A stretch of DNA of 10,713 nucleotides from Gammaproteobacteria bacterium. Its GTDB lineage: Bacteria > Pseudomonadota > Gammaproteobacteria > Xanthomonadales > Xanthomonadaceae. The stretch spans positions 1 through 10,713 of the forward strand of contig JAHEBG010000018.1 in the NCBI GenBank assembly GCA_024642445.1, written 5' to 3'. The stretch's first letter is position 1. Each line of letters opens with the position of its first letter. The notes under the pieces are model-generated. The model made no database searches and was not told the origin of the DNA. It worked only from the letters and a program-made list of their open reading frames with translations. This document shows positions 1 to 5,943 of this stretch, in pieces. The translations under genes were made by a program, and so were the position numbers.

Positions 1-907
1 TGACGTCGACGGCGGTCAATGCTTCGGTCTGATCCAACACAATGGAGCCGCCAGAGGGCAGGCGAACGGTACGTTCATAGGCCTGTTCAATCTGCGATTC
101 AATCTGGAATCGGTTGAACAGTGGAATGTCGTCCGTGTACATTTTCAGTTTGCGCAAATTGTGCGGCATCACCAACTGCATGAAGTCCTGTGCTTGCTGG
201 TAAATGTCGTCGGTGTCGACCAGAACCTCGCCGATGTCCGGCCGCATGTAATCGCGCAGGGCGCGGATGATCAAACGCGACTCTTGATAAATAAGGAATG
301 GCGAAGGCTTCGACAGTGCGGCCTGGCTGATGGCATTCCAGACCTGAATCAGATAATCCAGATCCCACTGCAGTTCGTCGGCATCTCGGCCGGTACCTGC
401 GGTACGGATGATGACACCCATGTCATCCGGGATGTTCAGGGCATCGAGGGTTTGTTTCAAGGCTTGCCGGTCATCGCCTTCAATACGTCGGGATACGCCG
501 CCGGCGGTCGGTGAGTTGGGCATCAGCACCATATAGCGGCCGGCCAATGAAATATAGGTAGTTAATGCGGCGCCTTTGTTGCCACGCTCTTCTTTATCAA
601 CCTGAACCACCACTTCCTGGCCTTCACGCAGGTATTCCTTCATGCCGGCTTTGTTGGAATCAACGCCGGGTACGAAATAATCCTTGGAGATTTCTTTCAG
701 CGGCAGAAAGCCGTGACGGGGGCCGCCGTAATCCACGAAAGCCGCCTCTAAGGAGGGCTCTAAACGTACGATCCGGCCTTTGTAGATGTTGGATTTTTTT
801 TGTTCTTTCGAGGGTTGCTCGATGTCGATATCGTAGAGTTGTTGTCCATCGACAATCGCCACGCGCAATTCTTCAGCCTGCGTGGCATTGATTAACATCC
901 GTTTCAT
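1..907 (-). CDS. rne: Ribonuclease E, N-terminal part (cut by window edge)
   Basis: This is the start of the essential endoribonuclease that begins mRNA decay, matures rRNA and tRNA, and scaffolds the degradosome at the inner membrane. The minus-strand frame opens with [20 protein letters not shown] and stays open for 302 codons to the left edge. The S1 RNA-binding domain lies at about residues 36-118. The 5'-monophosphate sensor Arg-Thr pair is at 168-169 (R169-T170 in E. coli). The last visible residues are TALTAVDV, where D301 matches the catalytic Mg-binding D303 of E. coli. The second catalytic Asp, the Zn-link and the C-terminal scaffold are outside the window, so RNase E and its shorter paralogue RNase G are separated here by the close N-terminal match to Rne and by the neighbouring rluC. 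The start is ATG at 905-907 with GAGG at 916-919 on the minus strand. Divergent from rluC, as in many gammaproteobacteria. Confidence 0.97.
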   Translation of the reverse strand, partial: MKRMLINATQAEELRVAIVDGQQLYDIDIEQPSKEQKKSNIYKGRIVRLEPSLEAAFVDYGGPRHGFLPLKEISKDYFVPGVDSNKAGMKEYLREGQEVVVQVDKEERGNKGAALTTYISLAGRYMVLMPNSPTAGGVSRRIEGDDRQALKQTLDALNIPDDMGVIIRTAGTGRDADELQWDLDYLIQVWNAISQAALSKPSPFLIYQESRLIIRALRDYMRPDIGEVLVDTDDIYQQAQDFMQLVMPHNLRKLKMYTDDIPLFNRFQIESQIEQAYERTVRLPSGGSIVLDQTEALTAVDV

Positions 908-946
908 TGTAGTTATCCTCACGCGCTCTACCGCAAGGACGCCGAG

Positions 947-974
947 TTCGACATATGGTTTCGCACATGTCGAA
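947..974 (-). promoter_or_regulatory. Hairpin in the rne 5' leader
   Basis: A perfect 8-bp inverted repeat, TTCGACAT (947-954) and ATGTCGAA (967-974), encloses a 12-nt loop. In the rne mRNA it would lie 40-67 nt upstream of the start codon and leave the Shine-Dalgarno (916-919) free. Its position resembles the leader hairpins used for RNase E autoregulation in E. coli, but sequence homology cannot be judged by eye. Confidence 0.5.
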
Positions 975-1104
975 TTGTTCAGCGCTGCAAACCACGGGGT
1001 TAGCCACGGGAGCGCAAATCATTGTTTCGTTAATGGGGCCAAACGCCGCCGAGCGTCGTTCGGACTTTGCAAGCTCAATGAAGCCCGCCTAGCGCTTACA
1101 TGGT

Positions 1105-1119
1105 CACTCCCTGGGAGTG
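1105..1119. repeat. Perfect short palindrome in the rne/rluC intergenic region
   Basis: CACTCC, a 3-nt centre and GGAGTG form a palindrome that would fold into a 6-bp hairpin with a 3-nt loop. It is nested in a weaker outer pairing, AGCGC at 1091-1095 with GCGCT at 1124-1128. It has no following U tract on either strand, so it is not a typical terminator. It could be part of the rne leader structure or a protein-binding site. Confidence 0.4.
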
Positions 1120-1217
1120 TGGGGCGCTTATTGGGATACACTAGGCACTGGCTTTTGGCCGGCAACAAGTGAAATCAACACTTTACTTGCCAGCCTAGTT
1201 TAACAGATGGAATGAAA

Positions 1218-2183
1218 ATGAACACGCTTTCCTTGAATCCGGGTGTGAAAATGGCAACAGTGCCCGAAGACCGTGAAGGACAGCGGCTGGACAATTTTCT
1301 GTTGGGTCAACTCAAGGGTGCGCCTAGAAGCCTGATTTATAAGATTATCCGTGATGGCCAGGTGCGCGTAAACGGCAAGCGCGCCAAGCCCGATTCGCGA
1401 CTGGCAGGCGGAGATGAAGTCCGTATCCCGCCGGTAAAAATAGAACAGGCCGACCCGAATCGCGCCCCGCCCAAATCCATGCTGGAGCGTCTGGCTGCCA
1501 GTATCGTGTTTGAAGACAAGGCGCTTTTGGTCATCAATAAGCCATCGGGAATCGCCACCCATGGCGGAAGCGGTGTCTCGTTCGGAGTTATAGAAGGACT
1601 ACGGGCATTACGGCCGAATGAACCGCTGGAGCTGGTGCACCGGCTTGATCGTGATACTTCGGGGGTTCTGGTACTGGCCAAAAAACGCTCGGCTCTATTG
1701 CAGCTGCAGGCCTTGATGCGAGAGCAAGACGAGGCCGATGGCCCGGACAAGCAGTACTTGACCTTATTAGTAGGGAAAATGCCGTCCGGCACCATGACCG
1801 TCAATGCGCCTTTGCAGAAGTCGGTGATGCAGGGCGGTGAGCGCATGGTTCGAGTGGACAGCAGTGGCAAGGCATCAGTCAGCCACTTCACATTGCTTGA
1901 GCGTCGTGGCGGTCACAGTTTCTGTAAAGTTCGTATCGAAACCGGCCGTACCCATCAAATCCGTGTGCATGCCGCACATATCGGACACCCTGTGGCCGGT
2001 GATGAAAAATACGGTGATCGTGAGGCCAACAAGAAGCTGGCTTCACAATTTGGTCTGAAGCGCCTATTTCTGCACGCGGCCTCAATGCAATTTGCTTTGA
2101 ATGAAGGGAAATCGCCGTATTTGCTGAATGCGCCCCTGGCGCCCGAGCTCAATGCCGTACTTGATCGGTTATTGGGCGAGTAA
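1218..2183 (+). CDS. rluC: 23S rRNA pseudouridine synthase RluC
   Basis: This enzyme isomerises uridines 955, 2504 and 2580 of E. coli 23S rRNA to pseudouridine. An S4 RNA-binding domain lies at about residues 20-80 (SLIYKIIRDGQVRVNGKR, then AGDEVRIPP). The catalytic RluA-type domain follows, with HGGSGVSFGVIEGLRALRP, the signature HRLDRDTSG at 141-149 (catalytic Asp144) and the late motif TGRTHQIRVHAAHIGHPVAGD. Length (321 aa) and motif order match E. coli RluC (319 aa) along the whole protein, which separates it from RluA and RluD. I prefer ATG 1218 because GGA at 1209-1211 is then correctly spaced; the in-frame ATG at 1212 abuts that same GGA and would add two residues. The 3' end overlaps the convergent dehydratase gene by 15 bp, and no terminator is visible between them. 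Confidence 0.95.
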   Translation: MNTLSLNPGVKMATVPEDREGQRLDNFLLGQLKGAPRSLIYKIIRDGQVRVNGKRAKPDSRLAGGDEVRIPPVKIEQADPNRAPPKSMLERLAASIVFEDKALLVINKPSGIATHGGSGVSFGVIEGLRALRPNEPLELVHRLDRDTSGVLVLAKKRSALLQLQALMREQDEADGPDKQYLTLLVGKMPSGTMTVNAPLQKSVMQGGERMVRVDSSGKASVSHFTLLERRGGHSFCKVRIETGRTHQIRVHAAHIGHPVAGDEKYGDREANKKLASQFGLKRLFLHAASMQFALNEGKSPYLLNAPLAPELNAVLDRLLGE

Positions 2184-2507
2184 GTTTTCAGCTTTGGCTG
2201 CGCAAATAAAATCGTTCTGGCTCAAGCCGCCCACGTCGTGGGTTGAGAAACGAATCGCGCAGCGGTTGTAATGTACGCCCAGATCAGGGTGATGGTCTTC
2301 CCGATGCGCGATATAGGCCAGCGCATTCACGAATGCCATGGTTTGATAGTAGTTTTCGAACGGAACTATTTTGCACAGCGCCTGTCCATCTTCTGCCAGT
2401 TGCCATCCGGGCAATTGCTCGAGTAGCGCCTGGCAGCTGTCGGCCGGTAAGCGGTGTTCAGGGCCGCTTAGCGGGCGGCAGTGTTGCTGATTCAATGGAA
2501 TGCTCAT
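2169..2507 (-). CDS. Pterin-4a-carbinolamine dehydratase (PCD/DcoH family)
   Basis: Family members dehydrate 4a-hydroxytetrahydrobiopterin to the quinonoid dihydropterin, recycling the cofactor of aromatic amino acid hydroxylases; some also act as transcription cofactors. The predicted protein is 112 aa, normal for the family. It carries LPGW at 32-35, the active-site block E70-D-H72-H73-P74, and T89-H90-D91 followed by GGLSQND, all as expected in active PCDs. The chosen start, ATG at 2505-2507, has GGAA six bases upstream on the minus strand. An in-frame start at 2558 would add 17 unconserved residues and overlap the start codon of nfuA. No phenylalanine hydroxylase gene is adjacent, so whether it serves PhhA (as phhB) or molybdopterin/folate repair cannot be told. 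It converges on rluC and diverges from nfuA. Confidence 0.93.
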   Translation of the reverse strand: MSIPLNQQHCRPLSGPEHRLPADSCQALLEQLPGWQLAEDGQALCKIVPFENYYQTMAFVNALAYIAHREDHHPDLGVHYNRCAIRFSTHDVGGLSQNDFICAAKAENLLAQ

Positions 2508-2540
2508 GGGATGTTCCAGACCGGAGGGTTCCACTAGTTT

Positions 2541-2556
2541 AGGGTAAAATGACGGC
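2541..2556 (+). promoter_or_regulatory. Candidate -10 element directly upstream of nfuA
   Basis: TAAAAT at 2545-2550 matches five of six bases of the sigma70 -10 consensus and is preceded by GGG. No good -35 lies 16-18 bp upstream. Transcription from it would begin about 7 bp downstream, at or next to the nfuA ATG (2557). No Shine-Dalgarno is correctly spaced; AGGG at 2541-2544 is 12 bases away and inside the proposed promoter. Confidence 0.3.
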
Positions 2557-3141
2557 ATGATCGAAATTACTGAGACCGCACAACAGCATTTCCGCCAGTT
2601 GCTTCAAAGCCAGGGCGATGATGCCGTGGGCATCCGAATCAGCGCTTTGAATGCTGGTATGCCGTCGGCCGATGCGCGCTTGGAGTTCGCCGACAGTGGC
2701 GACTTGCTGGGTGATGAGTGGCAGGTTGAATGCGCAGGGTTCACGCTGTATGTGGACGCAAACAGCATTGCCTACCTGCAGGGTGCACATATCGATATCA
2801 CCGCCACCGGTGCCGGTACTCAGCTGGTGATTCGGGCCCCCAACATCAAAGGACAGCGACCTGATGGAGAGAGCTCGTTGGCAGAGCAGGTCATCTGGCT
2901 GATCGATGCCGAAATCAACCCGCAGTTGGCGGCACACAAAGGCAAGGTCAGCTTGGATTCCATTGATGCCGACAATATTGTTTATTTGCGTTTCGGTGGT
3001 GGTTGCCACGGTTGCGGCATGGCCGATGTCACTCTTAAACAGGGTATTGAAAAAACGCTGATGGCGAAACTTCCGGCAATTCGTGCTGTGCGTGATGCCA
3101 CCGATCACGATACCGGTTCGGCCCCTTTTATTCCCCGTTGA
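2557..3141 (+). CDS. nfuA: Fe-S cluster carrier NfuA
   Basis: NfuA receives Fe-S clusters, binds a [4Fe-4S] cluster at a dimer interface and delivers it to apo-targets, especially under oxidative stress or iron limitation; it also helps replenish lipoyl synthase. The 194-aa product has the two-domain layout of E. coli NfuA (191 aa). Residues 1-95 form a degenerate A-type (HesB-like) domain lacking the A-type cysteines. The Nfu domain at about 100-194 carries INPQLAAHKGKVSLDSID and GGGCHGCGMADVTLKQGIEK, with cluster ligands C150 and C153. The start MIEITETAQQHFRQLL aligns with the E. coli start, although no proper ribosome binding site precedes it. The TGA stop shares its A with the ATG of the next gene, so the two are probably translated together. 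Confidence 0.95.
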   Translation: MIEITETAQQHFRQLLQSQGDDAVGIRISALNAGMPSADARLEFADSGDLLGDEWQVECAGFTLYVDANSIAYLQGAHIDITATGAGTQLVIRAPNIKGQRPDGESSLAEQVIWLIDAEINPQLAAHKGKVSLDSIDADNIVYLRFGGGCHGCGMADVTLKQGIEKTLMAKLPAIRAVRDATDHDTGSAPFIPR

Positions 3142-3929
3142 TGCAACGCGCCATTCTGTTTGGCCTGATCCTTGCGCTGCATGCGCTGGGCTTGCTCTGG
3201 TTGGCACAGGCAACCCTCTACCGCTTTCCATCAAGCGTAACCAACAACAGTATTGCCGTTCAATTCATTCAAGAGCGCAAGTTTTCCTTGCCTGTGCTTA
3301 AGCACAAAGCCGTTGAGGAGCCCGGTCGCACGGCAACCCCAATGCGAAAGCGAACTCAGCCTTCAGCGGTTAATGCAAGCCCTGAGCCGGAGGCATTGCG
3401 GATTACACAGAACGACAAAGCACTACGGCTGCAGGCCAGCAACGGCACGGTGTTTATTCCCAAGTCTGCCCTCGATGAGTTTCTACGCCATGGCAACGAG
3501 CAGTCCTTCGATGTGCAACGTCCGGGGCTGGACGACATGGAAGCACTGCTGAAGCGGCCTGTGGCACTCGAATACAGATCCACGCGCTTCGATGCCGACT
3601 GGCAGGGTGATCGTCCACGACTTGAGCGCATACTGGAAACGGCGGTTGAGAAATCCACGGTCTCCGTAAAAATACCGATTCCAGGACGCCCTGGCGCCTA
3701 TCTTCGTTGCGGTATAGCCATACTGGCATTGGGCGGTGGCTGTGGCTTTACAGCCAACGATGACGGCTATTTCGTCAAAGGCGATGACCCGGACACGTTA
3801 TCTCCGGAAGAAGAAAAGCAATGCCAGGCCTGGTGGCAGCAGATCGTTTCGGCCAGTACGCAATCGGTGTGGCGCAAAACCCGGAAACTTTATGATCAAG
3901 AGTGCTTGAAGCCACAACAGAAACCATAA
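3141..3929 (+). CDS. Unrecognised membrane-anchored periplasmic protein coupled to nfuA
   Basis: I do not recognise this 262-aa protein. Residues 1-25 are a short basic start followed by a hydrophobic stretch (ILFGLILALHALGLLWLA) with no clear signal peptidase site or lipobox, so it is probably a signal anchor with the rest in the periplasm. Residues about 45-85 are a low-complexity, charged, proline-containing linker. The remainder looks globular. It contains a basic region near VKIPIPGRPGAYLRCG, a glycine-rich ALGGGCGF segment and an acidic stretch leading into QCQAWWQQIV. Four cysteines (190, 201, 228, 255) all lie in this domain and could form two disulphides in the periplasm. ATG 3141 overlaps the nfuA stop by one base (TGATG). 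There is no Shine-Dalgarno, so translation likely depends on ribosomes ending nfuA. A TTG at 3138 is an inferior start. A terminator follows directly. Confidence 0.85.
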   Translation: MQRAILFGLILALHALGLLWLAQATLYRFPSSVTNNSIAVQFIQERKFSLPVLKHKAVEEPGRTATPMRKRTQPSAVNASPEPEALRITQNDKALRLQASNGTVFIPKSALDEFLRHGNEQSFDVQRPGLDDMEALLKRPVALEYRSTRFDADWQGDRPRLERILETAVEKSTVSVKIPIPGRPGAYLRCGIAILALGGGCGFTANDDGYFVKGDDPDTLSPEEEKQCQAWWQQIVSASTQSVWRKTRKLYDQECLKPQQKP

Positions 3930-3930
3930 A

Positions 3931-3954
3931 AAAAGCCGGGTGAACCCGGCTTTT
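3931..3954. terminator. Rho-independent terminator, probably bidirectional
   Basis: A perfect 10-bp stem, AAAAGCCGGG (3931-3940) and CCCGGCTTTT (3945-3954), surrounds a TGAA loop. It begins two bases after the stop of the protein coupled to nfuA and ends 15 bases before the stop of the convergent cytochrome gene. The A run on one side and the T run on the other give a U tract in both directions, so it can end both transcripts. Confidence 0.92.
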
Positions 3955-3969
3955 CATTTAAACGGGAAA

Positions 3970-4308
3970 TCACTTCTTGAGTGTTCCGATTTCCGATTTC
4001 AGCGAATGGAAATACACCGCAAGGTTAGCCATGTCGGTTTCGGTCAGTGCTTGTGCTTGCGCAGCCATGATGGCATTGCTGCGTTTGCCGGATTTGTACT
4101 CTTTCAGTGCCTTTACCAAATAGTCGGCATATTGGCCAGCCAGCTTAGGGTAAGTATTGTCGAGTGTCTTGTTGCCATCCACTCCATGACAGGCGGCGCA
4201 AGCGGCGGCTTTTTGTTTGCCGGCAACAGCATCGCCTTTAACGCCAACAGCCAACAATGGGCTGGCCAGGCTGAACAGTACACATGCGAGTAACAGGGAC
4301 TTTTTCAT
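3970..4308 (-). CDS. Exported monoheme cytochrome c (class I, c4/c553-like), distal gene of pair
   Basis: A small periplasmic electron carrier with covalently bound haem. From the preferred start the product is 112 aa. A signal peptide occupies about residues 1-20 (KKSLLLACVLFSLASPLLA). The haem site is CAACH at 37-41, YPKLAGQ at 53-59 follows, and Met81 in NAIMAAQA is the likely sixth ligand. The helix TETDMANLAVYFHSL closes the fold. These motifs match one half of a dihaem cytochrome c4, so it probably passes electrons to a terminal oxidase. ATG 4306-4308 is chosen because AAGGA lies about 10 bases upstream; an in-frame GTG at 4326 that overlaps the preceding stop would add six polar residues before the signal peptide. 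It follows the sister cytochrome gene by 14 bp and shares its promoter. Confidence 0.93.
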   Translation of the reverse strand: MKKSLLLACVLFSLASPLLAVGVKGDAVAGKQKAAACAACHGVDGNKTLDNTYPKLAGQYADYLVKALKEYKSGKRSNAIMAAQAQALTETDMANLAVYFHSLKSEIGTLKK

Positions 4309-4322
4309 GAACGGTTGTTCCT

Positions 4323-4646
4323 TCACTTGGCCGGTTTCTGGGAAGAGATGTAGGCGGCAATATCGGCAATTTCCTGGGTGCTGAAGCTAACCGCTTGTGC
4401 ACGCATGGTCGGGTGATTGCGCTCGCCTTTGGCGTAGGCAGTCAAGGCATTGACGATGTAGGCTTCATTCTGGCCTGCAATTTTAGGAACGTAATAGCTT
4501 GGATAGGCGTTCTTGTATTCGGCAATGCCATGGCATCCGGTGCATGTATAGGCCAAGGATTTTCCATTCTGCGCATTGCCGGCCGCGAATGCACTGCTGC
4601 CGATAACGGCGAGTACGAAACCGAAAAAGAGTGGGGTTTTGCTCAT
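4323..4646 (-). CDS. Exported monoheme cytochrome c (class I, c4/c553-like), proximal gene of pair
   Basis: First gene of the two-cytochrome operon. The 107-aa product has a signal peptide with a predicted cut after SSAFA (residue 21). The haem site is CTGCH at 35-39 and the probable axial ligand is Met81 in HPTMRAQA. The C-terminal helix is QEIADIAAYISSQ. Where c4-type domains usually read YPKLAGQ, this protein reads NAYPSYYVPKIAGQ, a tyrosine-rich insertion of a few residues near the haem edge, while its sister gene has the standard form. The two proteins are clearly paralogous but diverged, as the two halves of a dihaem c4 would be. The ATG (4644-4646) has no strong Shine-Dalgarno. The stop is followed 14 bp later by the second cytochrome gene. 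Confidence 0.93.
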   Translation of the reverse strand: MSKTPLFFGFVLAVIGSSAFAAGNAQNGKSLAYTCTGCHGIAEYKNAYPSYYVPKIAGQNEAYIVNALTAYAKGERNHPTMRAQAVSFSTQEIADIAAYISSQKPAK

Positions 4647-4676
4647 AACTGGGCCAAAAAGGGTTCAAGTGGAGCA

Positions 4677-4707
4677 ATTATACCCAAAATTCACGGCAAT
4701 CAGGCAA
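4677..4707 (-). promoter_or_regulatory. Promoter of the cytochrome operon
   Basis: On the minus strand a perfect -10 hexamer TATAAT (4677-4682) is preceded by GGG. TTGCCT (4702-4707) lies 19 bp upstream as a possible -35, matching four of six consensus bases. Transcription would begin near 4670 and give a leader of about 24 nt before the ATG at 4646. Confidence 0.6.
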
Positions 4708-4718
4708 GTATCTATGAC
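4690..4718 (+). promoter_or_regulatory. Candidate promoter of the RND efflux operon
   Basis: TTCACG (4690-4695) and TATGAC (4713-4718) each match four of six sigma70 consensus bases and are 17 bp apart. They lie in the only gap upstream of the adaptor gene and would give a leader of about 65 nt. The element overlaps the -35 of the cytochrome promoter on the other strand. Confidence 0.35.
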
Positions 4719-4731
4719 TTTAGGCAGATAC
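4708..4731. promoter_or_regulatory. Inverted repeat, possible operator
   Basis: GTATCT (4708-4713) and AGATAC (4726-4731) are perfect inverted copies with a 12-bp spacer. The repeat covers the candidate -10 of the efflux operon and touches the -35 of the divergent cytochrome promoter. A dimeric repressor site is possible, but a 6-bp match at this spacing can occur by chance. Confidence 0.3.
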
Positions 4732-4791
4732 GCCGCTGGTAATTTGTGTCTACCATTTCATCTAACCGCCATACAGATAACTGGAAGCTAA

Positions 4792-5943
4792 ATGGAAATC
4801 GCACGTAAAAACCTGAAACCCCTCGCACTCGTATTGGGAATGTCCCTGGCCTTGAGCGCCTGCGGCGGTAAACCCGATGCCCAAGCTTCCGAACAGGCCG
4901 GCGACGCAGCGAGCAAAGATGGCCAGCCGGGCAAGAAGCAGGCGCCGGAGGCGGTACCGGTTGAAGTGGTTACCGTTGCTGCCCAAACCGTGAACGCCAG
5001 CTATGCAGGAACCGCCAACCTCGAAGCGCCCAATGAAGCGCAGGTGGTGGCCAAAAGCAGTGGCGTGATGGTCGCACAATTGGCCGAGGAGGGCGATACC
5101 GTCCGTCAGGGGCAGGTTCTGGCACGCATCGATCCGGCCCGCGCCCAGATTGAAGTGCAGCGTTCCCAGGCTACCGTCAATAAGCTCAGCAACAATTTTC
5201 AGCGTGCCCAGCAGCTGCTGGCGCAAAAATTGATTTCCACGGAAGCCCACGATCAGATCCGATTTGATCTGGAATCCGCGCGTGCCAGCCTGAACCTGGC
5301 TAAATTGGAGTTGTCCTACACCAATGTGGTGGCGCCGATTTCGGGTGTGATTGCACAACGCATGGTTAAGCAGGGAAATCTGGTGGCTTTGAATTCGCCG
5401 GTATTCCGCATCGTCAACACCCAATACCTTGAGGCAGTGATGAATGTGCCTGAACGTGAAATGGCACTGATCAAAACCGGTATGCCGGTAACCATGACCG
5501 TTGACGCCATTCCCGGTGAGTCATTCCAGGGCAAAGTTGATCGTATTAGTCCGGTGATGGATGCCGGCAGCGGTACATTCCGTGTGACCTCTGCATTTAC
5601 TGGGCATCAGGTGCTGCGCGCCGGCATGTTCGGCCGCTTTGAAATCCTGTATGACAGCCGCGACAACGTTTTGACGGTGCCGCGTGTGGCCATGCTGGAT
5701 GACTCCTCGGAGCCGGCTGTGTTTGTGGTTCGTAATGGCAAAGCGGTTCGTACGGTAATTAAAACCGGCTACAGCAACGGCGAGTTGGCTGAAGTTACCG
5801 CCGGACTCAAGGCCGGCGACCGCATCATCACTGCCGGTAAAGTTGCCGTGCGTGATGCCACACCGGTGAATCTGATTACGGTTGACGGCAAGCTGGTAGC
5901 ACAAGCGAAAAAAACCGAATCCGCTGTTGGCGGTAAAAAATGA
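4792..5943 (+). CDS. RND efflux periplasmic adaptor (membrane fusion protein), lipoprotein
   Basis: This is the adaptor that links an inner-membrane RND pump to an outer-membrane channel (HlyD/AcrA/MexA family), 383 aa. The signal peptide ends in a lipobox, LSAC, so Cys24 is expected to be lipidated. A low-complexity charged linker runs to about residue 60. The first lipoyl half-domain is at about 80-118 (VVAKSSGVMVAQLAEEGDTVRQGQVLARID). A short alpha-hairpin follows at about 118-170. The second lipoyl half is near 175-205 (VVAPISGVIAQRMVKQGNLVALNSPVFRI). The beta-barrel runs to about 290, and the membrane-proximal domain contains LTVPRVAMLDD and the G-L-KAGDRIITAGK motif. The ATG has GGAAG four bases upstream. 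Its stop overlaps the permease start as ATGA, so the two are coupled. Substrate is not readable from sequence. Confidence 0.95.
   Translation: MEIARKNLKPLALVLGMSLALSACGGKPDAQASEQAGDAASKDGQPGKKQAPEAVPVEVVTVAAQTVNASYAGTANLEAPNEAQVVAKSSGVMVAQLAEEGDTVRQGQVLARIDPARAQIEVQRSQATVNKLSNNFQRAQQLLAQKLISTEAHDQIRFDLESARASLNLAKLELSYTNVVAPISGVIAQRMVKQGNLVALNSPVFRIVNTQYLEAVMNVPEREMALIKTGMPVTMTVDAIPGESFQGKVDRISPVMDAGSGTFRVTSAFTGHQVLRAGMFGRFEILYDSRDNVLTVPRVAMLDDSSEPAVFVVRNGKAVRTVIKTGYSNGELAEVTAGLKAGDRIITAGKVAVRDATPVNLITVDGKLVAQAKKTESAVGGKK

Larger units (their letters stand above)
908..1217. promoter_or_regulatory. Divergent rne/rluC intergenic region and rne leader
   Basis: These roughly 300 bp separate two genes that start in opposite directions, and I see no gene in them. 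In E. coli the rne transcript has a long structured leader through which RNase E degrades its own mRNA; the length and the hairpins here fit the same arrangement by analogy. For rne, a weak sigma70-like pair is readable on the minus strand: TTGCCG at about 1158-1163 and TAGTGT at about 1136-1141, 16 bp apart. That would give a leader of more than 200 nt. No convincing promoter for rluC was found; a TAGTTT at 1196-1201 lacks a -35 partner. The short open frames in this region have no recognisable product. Confidence 0.55.

Noticed and set aside
794..801. Run of eight A residues in the sense strand of rne, a possible slippage site
   Set aside because: It encodes Lys-Lys in the segment that is also lysine-rich in E. 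coli RNase E, and no alternative frame of interest follows.
161..891. Open frames on the plus strand opposite rne (161-514, 565-891)
   Set aside because: They are antisense to an unmistakable RNase E frame, and their translations show no recognisable motif.
882..1172. 96-codon plus-strand frame across the rne start and leader
   Set aside because: It overlaps the rne start, has no ribosome binding site and has an unremarkable composition. The region is better explained as leader and promoter DNA.
2508..2558. Longer N-terminus for the PCD protein from a start at 2558
   Set aside because: It would add 17 residues without family similarity and overlap the nfuA start; the ATG at 2507 has a good ribosome binding site.
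3138..3140. TTG start for the protein coupled to nfuA
   Set aside because: It adds one residue only; the adjacent ATG at 3141 gives the usual TGATG coupling.
4309..4326. GTG start at 4326 for the distal cytochrome
   Set aside because: Although it overlaps the preceding stop, the ATG at 4308 has AAGGA upstream and yields a normal signal peptide.
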